From Variovorax paradoxus (GTDB lineage: Bacteria > Pseudomonadota > Gammaproteobacteria > Burkholderiales > Burkholderiaceae_C), in contig NZ_JAUSXL010000002.1 in the NCBI RefSeq assembly GCF_030815975.1, positions 682,001 through 746,000 of the forward strand: DNA of 64,000 nt. The letters are read 5' to 3'. The position numbers were made by a program, and so were the translations under genes. Below are positions 28,431-37,177 of the stretch, in pieces. Under the pieces are notes generated by a model. It worked only from the letters and a program-made list of their open reading frames with translations. It had not been told where the DNA came from and made no database searches. Position 1 is the stretch's first letter. Each line of letters starts with the position of its first letter.

Positions 28431-30148
28431 AAATCATTGCCCGGGAAATTCCCCCCCGCACGGTCTGGGCGCTCGAGCAGGCCGGCGTGCATCCGCTGCT
28501 GGCCCGCCTGTTCGCCGCCCGCGGCGTGCTGGCCAAGGACGAGCTCGACGACGGCCTGGCGCGCCTGCTGCCGCCCGACACCCTGCACGGCACGCGCGAG
28601 GCCGCTGTGCTGCTGGCCGATGCGATGGCGCAGGACAAGCGCCTGTGCATCGTGGCCGACTACGACTGCGACGGCGCCACCGCCTGCGCCGTCGGGGTGC
28701 GGGGCCTGCGCCTGCTGGGCGCCAAGAACGTGAGCTACCTGGTGCCCGACCGCGTGGTCGACGGCTACGGCCTCACGCCGCCCATTGCCGAGCGCGTGGC
28801 CGACAGCGGCGCCGACATGCTGATCACCGTCGACAACGGCATCGCCAGCGTCGATGGCGTGGCCGCGGCCAAGGCGCGCGGCCTGCAGGTGCTGGTCACT
28901 GACCACCACCTGCCCGGCCCCGAGCTGCCGGCCGCCGACGTGCTGGTGAACCCCAACCAGCCGGGCTGCGGCTTCGAGAGCAAGAGCATCGCCGGCGTCG
29001 GCGTGATGTTCTACGTGCTGCTGGCGCTGCGCTCCGAGCTGCGCGCGCGCGGCGTCTTCACCGCGGCCGCGCAGCCCAAGCTCGATGTGCTGCTTCCGCT
29101 GGTCGCGCTCGGCACCGTGGCCGACGTGGTGAAGCTCGACGCCAACAATCGCCGGCTCGTCGCGCAGGGCCTGCGGCGCATCCGCGCCGGCGCGCTGCCC
29201 GCGGGCATTGCGGCGCTGTTCAAGGCCGCGGGGCGCAACGCCGCGGTGGCCACCACCTTCGACTTCGGCTTTGCGCTCGGCCCGCGCATCAATGCGGCCG
29301 GCCGGCTCGCCGACATGACGCTGGGCATCGAATGCCTGCTGACCGACGACGCCGGCCGCGCCGACGAACTCGCGCGCATGCTCGACGGCATCAACCGCGA
29401 GCGGCGCGACATCGAGGGCGGCATGCGCGACCAGGCGCTGCTGCTGGCCGAATCGCTGTTCGGCGCCACGGCCGACGGCAGCGAGGCACCGCCCGCGGCC
29501 ATCAGCGTGTTCGATGCCGACTTCCACGAAGGCGTGGTCGGCATCGTGGCCTCGCGCATCAAGGACCGCTTTCACCGCCCGACCTTCGTCTTCGCCGCCA
29601 GCGGCGCGCCCGGCAAGGAGCACGAGCTCAAGGGATCGGGCCGGTCGATTCCGGGCTTTCACCTGCGCGATGCGCTCGACCTGGTGGCCAAGCGCCATCC
29701 CGGCGTGCTGCTGCGCTTCGGCGGCCATGCGATGGCCGCCGGCTGCACCGTGGCGCGCGAGCAGTTCGAGGTGTTCGAGCGCGCGCTGGCCGAGGTCGCG
29801 CACGAATGGCTGGACGCGGCCACGCTGACCCGGCGCCTCGACACCGACGGGCCCTTGGCGCGCGAGTACATGCGCATCGACCTGGTCGACACGCTGCACC
29901 GCGAAGTGTGGGGCCAAGGCTTTGCGCCGCCCACCTTCAGCGAGGAAGTCGAAGTGGTGTCGCAGCGCCTGGTGGGCGAGAAGCACCTGGCGCTCAAGCT
30001 GCGGCACCAGGGGCAGCCGGTCGACGGCATCTGGTTCGGCCATACCGAGCCGCTGCCCGCGCGCGTGAAGCTGGCCTTCAGGCTCGATGCCGATGAATGG
30101 CAGGGTGTGCGCCGCGTACGCTTCCTGGTCGAGGGTGCAGAAATTTAG
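28427..30148 (+). CDS. recJ: Single-stranded-DNA-specific exonuclease RecJ
   Basis: RecJ (573 aa) is a 5'-3' exonuclease of the DHH phosphoesterase family acting in recombination and mismatch repair. Metal-binding motifs are DYDCDGATA (Asp78, 80, 82), TVDNGI and the name-giving TDHHLPG (Asp159-His160-His161). The C-terminal DHHA1 domain has GRSIPGFHLRDAL and RFGGHAMAAGC. The start is GTG 28427, overlapping the upstream stop. Length is normal. A family B repeat that could act as terminator follows 12 bp downstream. Confidence 0.95.
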   Translation: MKIIAREIPPRTVWALEQAGVHPLLARLFAARGVLAKDELDDGLARLLPPDTLHGTREAAVLLADAMAQDKRLCIVADYDCDGATACAVGVRGLRLLGAKNVSYLVPDRVVDGYGLTPPIAERVADSGADMLITVDNGIASVDGVAAAKARGLQVLVTDHHLPGPELPAADVLVNPNQPGCGFESKSIAGVGVMFYVLLALRSELRARGVFTAAAQPKLDVLLPLVALGTVADVVKLDANNRRLVAQGLRRIRAGALPAGIAALFKAAGRNAAVATTFDFGFALGPRINAAGRLADMTLGIECLLTDDAGRADELARMLDGINRERRDIEGGMRDQALLLAESLFGATADGSEAPPAAISVFDADFHEGVVGIVASRIKDRFHRPTFVFAASGAPGKEHELKGSGRSIPGFHLRDALDLVAKRHPGVLLRFGGHAMAAGCTVAREQFEVFERALAEVAHEWLDAATLTRRLDTDGPLAREYMRIDLVDTLHREVWGQGFAPPTFSEEVEVVSQRLVGEKHLALKLRHQGQPVDGIWFGHTEPLPARVKLAFRLDADEWQGVRRVRFLVEGAEI

Positions 30149-30160
30149 CTCGCCCCCAGG

Positions 30161-30245
30161 CTTCGCGCACTTCGTGCCGCTACTCCCTCCCCCTACCGGG
30201 GGCAACACCAGCGGCCCGGCAAAGCCGGTTCCGCGGTGTTTCTGG
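30161..30245. repeat. Family B intergenic repeat with double hairpin, copy 1
   Basis: Two hairpins occur in tandem: CCCCCTACCGGGGG, then a long imperfect stem starting AACACCAGCGGCCCGGC, loop AAA, and GCCGGTTCCGCGGTGTT. It lies just after recJ. A second copy at 41517-41601 has the same second hairpin with one difference. No T-run follows, so it is not a canonical intrinsic terminator, but its position at gene ends suggests a role in transcript termination or stabilisation. Confidence 0.8.
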
Positions 30246-30363
30246 AAGGGGCTCGGAACTCCTCCGGGGTCAGCCTCGGTGGGCGTGCATTCGGGACGGA
30301 TTCCTACGCAGGCCGCGCGCCGGCGTTCTACGGTGGTCTTTCATACGCAGGAGCCCATGCAAC

Positions 30364-31377
30364 ATGAAATCGACCACCGCATCAGCCACCAAATCCGCCA
30401 AGTCCCGGGGACCCGCCCACACCGCCAGCAGGCAGCGGGCCGTTCAACGCACGCAGGACGCGAAGGACGGCGCCAAGCCCGCCGCCAAAAAGTCCAGCCC
30501 GCCCGCGCAGGCCGGGCCGCGATCCCAGCCGGTCAATCCCCTGCCGGCGCAGCACCTGAGCAAGCCAGGGCTCGAAGCCGAGATGGCGCTGCGTCCGCGC
30601 TTCGAAGCACCGGACTACAAGGGCAGCGGCAAGCTCCAGGGGATGGCGGCCCTGGTGACCGGGGGCGATTCCGGCATCGGGCGTGCCGTGGCGGTGCTCT
30701 ATGCGCGTGAAGGCGCCGACGTCGCCATCGCCTACCTGGAAGAAGACGAGGACGCCGAGGAAACCCGTCGCCACGTGGAGGCCGAAGGCGCGCGCTGCCT
30801 CATGATCAAGGGCGACGTCTGCGACCCGGCGTTCTGCCGCGAGGCGGTCGACAAGACACTCGAGGCCTTCGGCAAGCTCGACATCCTCGTGAACAACGCG
30901 GCCTTCCAACTGCACGCGGCTTCCATCGAGGACATCACCGACGAGCGCTTCGAGCTGACGCTCAGGACCAATGTCTTCGGCTATTTCCAGATGGCGCGCG
31001 CCGCGGTTCCGCATCTGGGCCAGGGCGCCTCGATCATCAATACCGGCTCCGTCACCGGGCTGGAAGGAAGTGCCCACCTGCTCGACTATTCGACGACCAA
31101 GGGGGCGATCCACGCCTTCACCAAGTCGCTGGCCAGCAACCTGCTGCCCAAGGGCATCCGCGTGAATGCGGTGGCGCCCGGGCCGGTGTGGACGCCCCTG
31201 AATCCCGCCGACAGCCCGCCCGAGAAGGTGAAGGATTTCGGCAAGAACACCGACCTGCAAAGGCCGGCGCAGCCGGAAGAGCTCTCGCCTGCCTACGTGT
31301 TCCTGGCCGCGCCGAGCTGCGCCAGCTACATCACCGGCATCGTGCTGCCGGTCACGGGCAGCGTGGGCGCCGTCTGA
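30364..31377 (+). CDS. SDR family oxidoreductase, YghA-like
   Basis: A 337-aa short-chain dehydrogenase of the extended-N-terminus YghA/general-stress type. A low-complexity Lys/Ala/Pro-rich N-terminus (about 1-60) precedes the Rossmann fold with TGGDSGIGRAVAVLYAREGA. NNAAFQ, TGSVTGLEG and YSTTKGA carry the active-site Ser/Tyr/Lys, and the end is SYITGIVLPVTGS. The substrate is unknown. The basic N-terminus is unusual and might bind nucleic acid or be disordered. The 3' end overlaps the convergent YoaK-like gene by 26 bp. Confidence 0.88.
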   Translation: MKSTTASATKSAKSRGPAHTASRQRAVQRTQDAKDGAKPAAKKSSPPAQAGPRSQPVNPLPAQHLSKPGLEAEMALRPRFEAPDYKGSGKLQGMAALVTGGDSGIGRAVAVLYAREGADVAIAYLEEDEDAEETRRHVEAEGARCLMIKGDVCDPAFCREAVDKTLEAFGKLDILVNNAAFQLHAASIEDITDERFELTLRTNVFGYFQMARAAVPHLGQGASIINTGSVTGLEGSAHLLDYSTTKGAIHAFTKSLASNLLPKGIRVNAVAPGPVWTPLNPADSPPEKVKDFGKNTDLQRPAQPEELSPAYVFLAAPSCASYITGIVLPVTGSVGAV

Positions 31378-32146
31378 ATGCGGCGAAGAGTTTCTGCAAT
31401 GCCCTGGAGCGCGGCACATCCTCCATGAGTGGCGGGATGGAGATGGCCAGCAGCAGCGCCGCCAGCGGCACCACGCACACGAAGCCGACGTAGCTGAAGC
31501 CCAGCGCGCCGACAATCCCGCCCAGCACGAACATGCCGATCAGCCCACCCGCCATCTGCATCCGCCGGCGGTTGTGGCGCACCATGGCATGTGCCGGTGT
31601 GGCATGCCGGTTCCAGTAGAGCAGCTTGCCCAGTTCCATGCCCACATCGGTGATGTTGCCCGTCATGTGGGTGGTGCGGACGCTGCCGCCGGAAGTCTTG
31701 GAGCCAACGGCGTTCTGCAGGCCCATGATGAACGAGAGCAGCAGCACGGTCAGCGGAACGGCAAACGGCGTCGGCCAGGTCAGCGTGATCGCGCCCATCA
31801 GCCCGAACGGGAACATGAGCGCCGCTTCCAGCAGCAGCGGAACCGCGTAGACGCTGCGCAGGCGATGCTGGCGGCCCCAGTTCACGAGAATGGCGCAGAC
31901 CGCGGCGCCCGACAGGAACGCGAGGATGGCCCCCAGCGCATTGAGCAGCAGCCTGGTGTTGCCCAGCACCAGCCCGTCCGCGAACTGCGACGCGAAGCCT
32001 GTCATGTGCGAGGTGTACATGTGCAGCACCAGAAAACCGCCCGCATTCACGGCGCCGGCGTTGAAGGCCAGCATGAGGCCGAGCAGCCGGTTGGTGGAAG
32101 GGGCGCGGTGGCGGTGGGTAAGGAAGCGTAGTCTGCGCATCGGCAT
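31352..32146 (-). CDS. YoaK/DUF1275 family membrane protein
   Basis: A 264-aa polytopic membrane protein of the DUF1275 (YoaK) family with about six or seven helices. Family features are LLGLMLAFNAGAVNAGGFLV, SHMTGFASQFAD, LLSFIMGLQNAVGSKTSGG and RTTHMTGNITDVGMELG. The function of the family is not established. The gene converges on the SDR gene with a 26-bp overlap of the coding ends. Confidence 0.85.
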   Translation of the reverse strand: MPMRRLRFLTHRHRAPSTNRLLGLMLAFNAGAVNAGGFLVLHMYTSHMTGFASQFADGLVLGNTRLLLNALGAILAFLSGAAVCAILVNWGRQHRLRSVYAVPLLLEAALMFPFGLMGAITLTWPTPFAVPLTVLLLSFIMGLQNAVGSKTSGGSVRTTHMTGNITDVGMELGKLLYWNRHATPAHAMVRHNRRRMQMAGGLIGMFVLGGIVGALGFSYVGFVCVVPLAALLLAISIPPLMEDVPRSRALQKLFAAFRRRPRCP

Positions 32147-32296
32147 GCAACTTGCGCTTGCACTCTAGCACCCGAACGAGCGGCCCAGGCTTTCGCCTGA
32201 CACGGCTGCGTTGCCGGCCACCCTGAGGGAATGTGCTGATTACACTTTCGGCCGGTCTGCGTTGTGCAGATCTCTGTTCACAGTTCAAGGGTTTCA

Positions 32297-32698
32297 ATGA
32301 AAGTCTCAACTCTTCTGGTCGCGGCCGCGCTAGCCGTGTCCGCACTGCCCGCCGCGGCGCAGGTTTCGGTTCACATCAACGTGCCCGGCCTGATCCAGGT
32401 GGCGCCCCCCGCGCCGCGCTATGAACCCATGCCGGGACCGAGAGCCGGCCAGGTGTGGGTGCCGGGGCATTGGCAATGGAACGAACGTGCCTACGTCTGG
32501 CGTTCGGGCTACTGGCAGGGAGCACGGCCCGACTACGCCTACGCGCCCGGCCGATGGGTCCAGGCGGACGGCGGTTGGCGATGGATGGAAGGCAACTGGC
32601 GCCGCGCGGAGCCGCAGCGCCATGCCGACCGCGATGATCACCAAGGCGGCGGCGGATACCACTGCCCGCCGGGGCAGGCCAAGAAGGGGCGTTGCTGA
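32297..32698 (+). CDS. Secreted YXWGXW-repeat protein
   Basis: A 133-aa small exported protein. The signal peptide spans residues 1-22 (AALAVSALPAAAQ), followed by aromatic repeats of the YXWGXW kind: VWVPGHWQWN, YVWRSGYWQG, YAPGRWVQ and WRWMEGNWRR. A His/Gly-rich tail ends in CPPGQAKKGRC. Such proteins are common in Burkholderiales periplasm or outer membrane and lack known function. ATG 32297 is chosen so that the signal peptide starts normally. Confidence 0.85.
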   Translation: MKVSTLLVAAALAVSALPAAAQVSVHINVPGLIQVAPPAPRYEPMPGPRAGQVWVPGHWQWNERAYVWRSGYWQGARPDYAYAPGRWVQADGGWRWMEGNWRRAEPQRHADRDDHQGGGGYHCPPGQAKKGRC

Positions 32699-32784
32699 TC
32701 TTCAGCTGCAGGAGGTGGAAAGGAGCGAGCAGATCGCCGCTTCTTTCTTCCGGTCGGCGCGAATGCGTTCCGGGATTTTCGATA

Positions 32785-32860
32785 TGGTGCCGCTTGTCCG
32801 AATCGAACGGACGACCTTCCGCTTACAAGGCGGGTGCTCTACCAACTGAGCTAAAGCGGC
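32785..32860 (-). tRNA. tRNA-Thr (anticodon UGU)
   Basis: On the minus strand the 76-nt sequence begins GCCGCTTTAGCTCAGTTGGT and ends in an encoded CCA. The acceptor stem GCCGCTT/AAGCGGC pairs fully. The D arm has AGCTCAGTTGGTAGAGC, the anticodon arm CCGCCTTGTAAGCGG carries TGT, and the T arm has GGTTCGATTC-type loop residues (CGTTCGATTCG). A possible -10 box TAAAAT lies about 17 bp upstream of the 5' end. Confidence 0.97.
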
Positions 32861-32903
32861 ACGGATTTCTCTTGGGATTTTAACGGTGCGCAGCCCACCG
32901 GCT

Positions 32904-33494
32904 TTACTTCACGCGCTTGAGCGACGGACGGCTGCCGCCCCCGGACGGTGGGCGCGGCGGCTCATCGGTGGGGTCGGCGGGCGAACCGGCGTCGTCGCCG
33001 AGATCGACCATTTCGTCCGCGTCTTCACCCGTCACCAGATGAACGATCTTGCCGGCATCGCCTTCGGTGCCGCGCGAGGCATCGCGCAGCGGCATGCGCG
33101 CGGGCCCCTGGGGCGAAGGCACGCCAGCCGCCGATGGGGACGCGCCGTCCTCGGCACCGCTGCCGGCCGGCACCGGCGCAGGGAAAGCCATGCCTTGCCC
33201 GTTCTCGCGCGCGTAGATCGCGATCACGCGGCCCACGGGAACGACAATTTCGCGCGCACTGCCGGCGAAGCGGGCCTTGAACTCGATGAAATCGTTGCCG
33301 AGCTTGAGCGAGCTGGTGGCGTCGAAGCTGATGTTCAGCACGATCTCGCCGTTCTTCACGTACTCGCGCGGCACCTGGACGGTGTCGTCGACCTGCACCG
33401 CGACATAGGGCGTGAACCCGTTGTCGGTGCACCATTCGTACAGCGCCCGGATGAGGTACGGGCGGGTGGAGGACGACTCGAGCGCGTTGATCAT
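32904..33494 (-). CDS. sspB: ClpXP protease specificity-enhancing factor SspB
   Basis: SspB (196 aa) delivers ssrA-tagged and other substrates to ClpXP. The N-terminal substrate-binding domain (about 1-110) contains STRPYLIRALYEWCTDNGFT and GEIVLNISFDATSSLKLGND. A long acidic, flexible linker leads to the C-terminal ClpX-docking tail SRPSLKRVK. The linker is longer than in E. coli. It lies 30 bp after sspA in the usual sspA-sspB order. Confidence 0.95.
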   Translation of the reverse strand: MINALESSSTRPYLIRALYEWCTDNGFTPYVAVQVDDTVQVPREYVKNGEIVLNISFDATSSLKLGNDFIEFKARFAGSAREIVVPVGRVIAIYARENGQGMAFPAPVPAGSGAEDGASPSAAGVPSPQGPARMPLRDASRGTEGDAGKIVHLVTGEDADEMVDLGDDAGSPADPTDEPPRPPSGGGSRPSLKRVK

Positions 33495-33524
33495 GAAAGG
33501 CAGCGGAGAACGATTGACGCAGTT

Positions 33525-34136
33525 TTACTTGCGCATGACCTTTTCGGACGGCGTGAGTGCTTCGATATAGGCCGGGCGCGAGAAGATGCGCTCAGCGTAC
33601 TTCAGAAGCGGAGCCGCGTTCTTGCTGAGGTCAATGCCGTAGTAGTCCAGGCGCCAGAGCAGCGGCGCAATGGCCACGTCGAGCATCGAGAAATTGTCGC
33701 CCAGCATGTACTTGTTCTTGAGGAACACGGGCGCAAGCTGCGTCAGGCGGTCGCGGATGTGCGAGCGGGCCTTTTCGAGCGCCTTCTCGTTGCCCTTGGC
33801 GGTGCGGTTCTCGAGCGCGGCCACGTGCACGAAGAGTTCCTTCTCGAAATTGAGCAGGAACAGGCGCACGCGCGCGCGGTCGACCGGGTCGCCGGGCATC
33901 AGCTGCGGATGCGGAAAGCGCTCGTCGATGTACTCGTTGATGATGTTCGACTCATACAGGATGAGGTCGCGCTCGACCAGGATCGGCACTTGGCCGTACG
34001 GGTTCATCACGCTGATGTCTTCGGGCTTGTTGTAGAGATCGACATCGCGGATCTCGAAGTCCATGCCCTTCTCGAACAACACGAAGCGGCAGCGGTGGGA
34101 AAAGGGGCAGGTCGTTCCTGAATACAAGACCATCAT
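33525..34136 (-). CDS. sspA: Stringent starvation protein A (glutathione S-transferase fold)
   Basis: SspA (203 aa) is an RNA-polymerase-associated protein with a GST fold. The thioredoxin-like N-terminus has LYSGTTCPFSHRCRFVLFEK and QVPILVERDLILYESNIINE. The helical C-terminal domain includes MLGDNFSMLDVAIAPLLWRLDYYG. Two consecutive ATGs (34136, 34133) are possible starts; both follow AGGAGTCTC. It is the gene immediately after the petC terminator. Confidence 0.94.
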   Translation of the reverse strand: MMVLYSGTTCPFSHRCRFVLFEKGMDFEIRDVDLYNKPEDISVMNPYGQVPILVERDLILYESNIINEYIDERFPHPQLMPGDPVDRARVRLFLLNFEKELFVHVAALENRTAKGNEKALEKARSHIRDRLTQLAPVFLKNKYMLGDNFSMLDVAIAPLLWRLDYYGIDLSKNAAPLLKYAERIFSRPAYIEALTPSEKVMRK

Positions 34137-34150
34137 GGCGAGAGACTCCT

Positions 34151-34189
34151 AAAAATCAAAAAGAGTGGGTCGCGTTGGCAACCCACTCT
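34151..34189 (-). terminator. Strong intrinsic terminator of petABC
   Basis: On the minus strand AGAGTGGGT (9 bp), a 10-base loop and ACCCACTCT form a perfect stem, directly followed by TTTTTGATTTTT. This is a textbook rho-independent terminator 42 bp downstream of the petC stop and only 14 bp upstream of the sspA start. Confidence 0.9.
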
Positions 34190-34231
34190 GTGGGACCGCA
34201 CGCACCAGGCGCGCGGTCGGCGTGGACGGAA

Positions 34232-35005
34232 CTACTTGACGTCTTTCCAGTACGAGGCGTTCAGTCGCCACACGAAGACCAGCGACATGAGAAGGAACAG
34301 CAGCACCCACACACCGATGCGGATGCGCGTGTTCTGTGCCGGCTCGGCCATCCATTCCAGGTAGCTCACCAGGTCGCCGACCGCCGTGTCGAACTGCAGC
34401 GGCGTCAGTGTGCCGGGGGTCACCTGCTCCCAGCCTTTGAACACTTCGGTTTCGTGGCCATGCTGCGAAACCTTGGTGTAGACAGGGCGCCGTTCGCCCT
34501 GCAGTTCCCACAGCGGGTTGGGCATGGCAACGCTCGGGAAAACGAGGTTGTTCCAGCCGGTGGCCTTGGTGTCGTCGCGGTAGTAGGTGCGCAGGTAGGT
34601 GTATAGGTAGTCCGCACCCGTGCCGCCATGGCCGGCGCGCGAGCGGGCAACCAGGGTCAGGTCGGGCGGCGTCGTGCCGAACCATTCCTTGGCCTGGCGC
34701 GCGTCGATGTTGGCCTTCATGGTTTCGCCGACCTTGTCGGTTGCGAACAGGAGATTGTCCTTGATCTGCTGCTCGGTGACGCCGATGTCCTGCAGCCGGT
34801 TGTAGCGCATGAAAGCCGCGGAGTGGCAGTTCAGGCAGTAGTTGACGAACAGCTTGGCGCCGTTCTGCAGCGAAGCGACGTCGGTGGTCTTGTTCGGCGC
34901 CTTGTCCCAGGCCATGCCGCCGGACTCGGCCGACGCGGCGGCGGAAAAGGTCAGGCCCAATGCCAGGCCCACAACCGCGAGCCAGCCAGAAATGCTTTTC
35001 TTCAT
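34232..35005 (-). CDS. petC: Cytochrome c1 subunit of the bc1 complex
   Basis: Cytochrome c1 (257 aa) passes electrons from the Rieske protein to cytochrome c. The signal peptide ends near SAAASA. The heme-c motif is C57-L-N-C60-H61 in NYCLNCHSAAF. The likely distal methionine lies in VAMPNPLWEL. A C-terminal membrane anchor (VWVLLFLLMSLVFVWRL) precedes the end NASYWKDVK. ATG 35005 is preferred to the longer frame since it gives a normal signal peptide. Confidence 0.96.
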   Translation of the reverse strand: MKKSISGWLAVVGLALGLTFSAAASAESGGMAWDKAPNKTTDVASLQNGAKLFVNYCLNCHSAAFMRYNRLQDIGVTEQQIKDNLLFATDKVGETMKANIDARQAKEWFGTTPPDLTLVARSRAGHGGTGADYLYTYLRTYYRDDTKATGWNNLVFPSVAMPNPLWELQGERRPVYTKVSQHGHETEVFKGWEQVTPGTLTPLQFDTAVGDLVSYLEWMAEPAQNTRIRIGVWVLLFLLMSLVFVWRLNASYWKDVK

Positions 35006-35034
35006 CGTGTTTCTCTCGAGCTCTCTTGGGCTTC

Positions 35035-36471
35035 TCAATGGGCGGCGAAGGTCACGCGGTCAGGCACGGGCTTGAACTCGCCCTTGCTGCTCCACCAGGG
35101 CATGAGCAGGAAGAAACCGAAGTAGAAGAGCGTGCCGATCTGCGAAATGGTCTGCGCGATGTCCAGCACGAACGAACCGATGACCAGGTTGCCCCAGACG
35201 CCAGGCGCCTGGATGCCCAGGTAGCCCAGGATCAGGAAGAGGAACACGAAGACGCCGTAGACATACTTGTGCCAGCTCGGGCGATAGCGGATCGACTTGA
35301 CTTCGCTCTTGTCGAGCCAGGGCAGGAAGAACAGGATGATGACCGAGCCACCCATCACGAGCACGCCCCAGAACTTGGCGTCGAAGGCCTTGAGCAGGAA
35401 GATGGCGACGGCCGCCACCACGACGAGCGCGATCTTCAGCGCCACGCTCGACTTGCCCTTGACGAAGTTCAGGACGGCAGCGGCGGCGATGATCAGCGCG
35501 AACACGTTGACCATGTCGTCGGTGGTTGCACGCAGCATCGAATAGAACGGCGTGAAATACCAGACGGGCGCAATGTGGTTCGGCGTCTTGAGCGAATCGG
35601 CCGGGATGAAGTTGTTGTACTCCAGGAAGTACCCGCCCGCTTCCGGCGCGAAGAAGATCACGGCCGAGAAGATCGTGAGGAACACCACCACACCGAAGAT
35701 GTCATGCACCGTGTAGTACGGGTGCGACGGAATGCCGTCGAGCGGATGGCCGTCGGGACCGCGCTTGGCCTTGATCTCGATGCCGTCGGGGTTGTTGGAA
35801 CCCACTTCGTGCAGCGCGATCAGGTGGGCCACCACCAGGCCGAGCAGCACCAGCGGCACCGCGATCACGTGGAAGCTGAAGAAGCGGTTGAGCGTGGCGT
35901 CGCTCACCACGTAGTCGCCGCGGATCAAGAGGGCCAGGTCAGGACCGATGAAGGGAATGGCCGCGAACAGGTTCACGATCACCTGGGCGCCCCAGTAGGA
36001 CATCTGGCCCCAGGGCAGCAGGTAGCCCATGAAGGCCTCGGCCATCAGGCACAGGAAGATCGCGCAGCCGAAGACCCAGATCAGCTCGCGGGGCTTGCGG
36101 TAGCTGCCGTACATGAGGCCGCGGAACATGTGCAGGTACACCACGATGAAGAACGCCGAGGCGCCCGTCGAGTGGATGTAGCGGATGAGCCAGCCCCAGG
36201 GCACGTCGCGCATGATGTACTCGACCGAAGCGAACGCCTGGTTCGCGTCGGGCTTGTAATGCATCACCAGGAAGATGCCGGTCACGATCTGGATCACGAG
36301 GACCAGCATCGCGAGCGAGCCGAAGATGTACCAGAAGTTGAAGTTCTTCGGCGCGTAGTACTTGCCCCACTGGTCGTTCCAGAGCTTGGTCAGCGGGAAG
36401 CGGTTGTCCACCCAGTTGAGCAGCTTCTCGCCCGCGGGCGCGTTGGGGGAAATTTCGTGGAATTCAGCCAT
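35035..36471 (-). CDS. petB: Cytochrome b subunit of the bc1 complex
   Basis: Cytochrome b (478 aa) holds the two b hemes and the quinol-oxidising (Qo) and quinone-reducing (Qi) sites. The transmembrane core shows GWLIRYIHSTGASAFFIVVY and HMFRGLMYGSYRKPRELIW for heme-ligating histidines, WGAQVIVNLFAAIPFIG near the Qo site, and the PEW-equivalent region around PVWYFTPFYSML. A C-terminal extension carries additional helices. It lies between the Rieske and c1 genes, with gaps of 14 and 29 bp. Confidence 0.97.
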   Translation of the reverse strand: MAEFHEISPNAPAGEKLLNWVDNRFPLTKLWNDQWGKYYAPKNFNFWYIFGSLAMLVLVIQIVTGIFLVMHYKPDANQAFASVEYIMRDVPWGWLIRYIHSTGASAFFIVVYLHMFRGLMYGSYRKPRELIWVFGCAIFLCLMAEAFMGYLLPWGQMSYWGAQVIVNLFAAIPFIGPDLALLIRGDYVVSDATLNRFFSFHVIAVPLVLLGLVVAHLIALHEVGSNNPDGIEIKAKRGPDGHPLDGIPSHPYYTVHDIFGVVVFLTIFSAVIFFAPEAGGYFLEYNNFIPADSLKTPNHIAPVWYFTPFYSMLRATTDDMVNVFALIIAAAAVLNFVKGKSSVALKIALVVVAAVAIFLLKAFDAKFWGVLVMGGSVIILFFLPWLDKSEVKSIRYRPSWHKYVYGVFVFLFLILGYLGIQAPGVWGNLVIGSFVLDIAQTISQIGTLFYFGFFLLMPWWSSKGEFKPVPDRVTFAAH

Positions 36472-36485
36472 GTTCTTCTTCTGCC

Positions 36486-37103
36486 TCAGGCCTTCTTGGA
36501 GTCTTCACCGATCAGGAGCTTGGTGTCCGACAGGTACATGTGCGGCGGCACAGGCAGGTTGTCGGGCGCGGGCTTGTTCTTGAAGACACGGCCGGCCAGA
36601 TCGAACGTGGAACCATGGCAGGGGCACAGGAAGCCGCCCTCCCAGTCGCTGGGCAGCGAAGGCTGCGGCCCGGCCTGCAGGCGGTCGACCGGCGAGCAGC
36701 CGAGGTGGGTGCAGATGCCCACCACCACCAGCACGTCGGGCTTGATCGAACGGTGCTCGTTCTGCGCGTACTTGGGGGTGAAATCGTCGGGGTGCCGCTT
36801 GGAGAGCGGATCGGCCAGCTGGCCGTCGAGCTTGGGAAGCTCGGCCAGTTGCTCGGGCGAGCGCTTGAGGATCCAGACGGGCTTGCCGCGCCACTCGACG
36901 GTGATCTTCTCGCCGACCTTGAGGCCTCCGATATCCACTTCGACGGCAGCGCCGGCGGCCTTGGCCTTCTCTGAAGGCTGGAACGTACTCACAAAGGGAA
37001 TCGCGGTGGCCACGCCTCCCGCTACGCCGGCACAGCTGGATGCGATTAACCACGTCCGCTTGCTTGTGTCGATCCGGGGGGAGCCGGAGGTCATGTCACT
37101 CAT
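36486..37103 (-). CDS. petA: Ubiquinol-cytochrome c reductase Rieske iron-sulfur subunit
   Basis: Rieske protein (205 aa) with an N-terminal Tat-like/transmembrane segment (KRTWLIASSCAGVAGGVATA). The [2Fe-2S] ligands are Cys131/His133 in CTHLGC and Cys160/His163 in CPCHGS; Cys136 and Cys162 would form the stabilising disulfide. It is the first gene of the bc1 operon and has a good promoter candidate 45 bp upstream of ATG 37103. Confidence 0.97.
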   Translation of the reverse strand: MSDMTSGSPRIDTSKRTWLIASSCAGVAGGVATAIPFVSTFQPSEKAKAAGAAVEVDIGGLKVGEKITVEWRGKPVWILKRSPEQLAELPKLDGQLADPLSKRHPDDFTPKYAQNEHRSIKPDVLVVVGICTHLGCSPVDRLQAGPQPSLPSDWEGGFLCPCHGSTFDLAGRVFKNKPAPDNLPVPPHMYLSDTKLLIGEDSKKA

Positions 37104-37147
37104 GGGGATCCTCTAAGTCTTCTTCGCTGGAGCAGGGTCAACCGGCG

Positions 37148-37177
37148 ATTGTAGCGGGCTGTTGCGCGCATATTCAA
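37148..37177 (-). promoter_or_regulatory. Candidate sigma-70 promoter of petABC
   Basis: On the minus strand TTGAAT (37177-37172) and TACAAT (37153-37148) are separated by 18 bp, matching the sigma-70 consensus in four of six -35 bases and five of six -10 bases. Transcription would begin near 37141, about 38 bp before petA. Confidence 0.6.

Noticed and set aside
32861..32903. Intrinsic terminator after sspB (CGGTG-N7-CACCG hairpin)
   Set aside because: The stem is only 5 bp, no proper T-run follows on the minus strand, and the same bases overlap a plausible -10 box of the tRNA gene.
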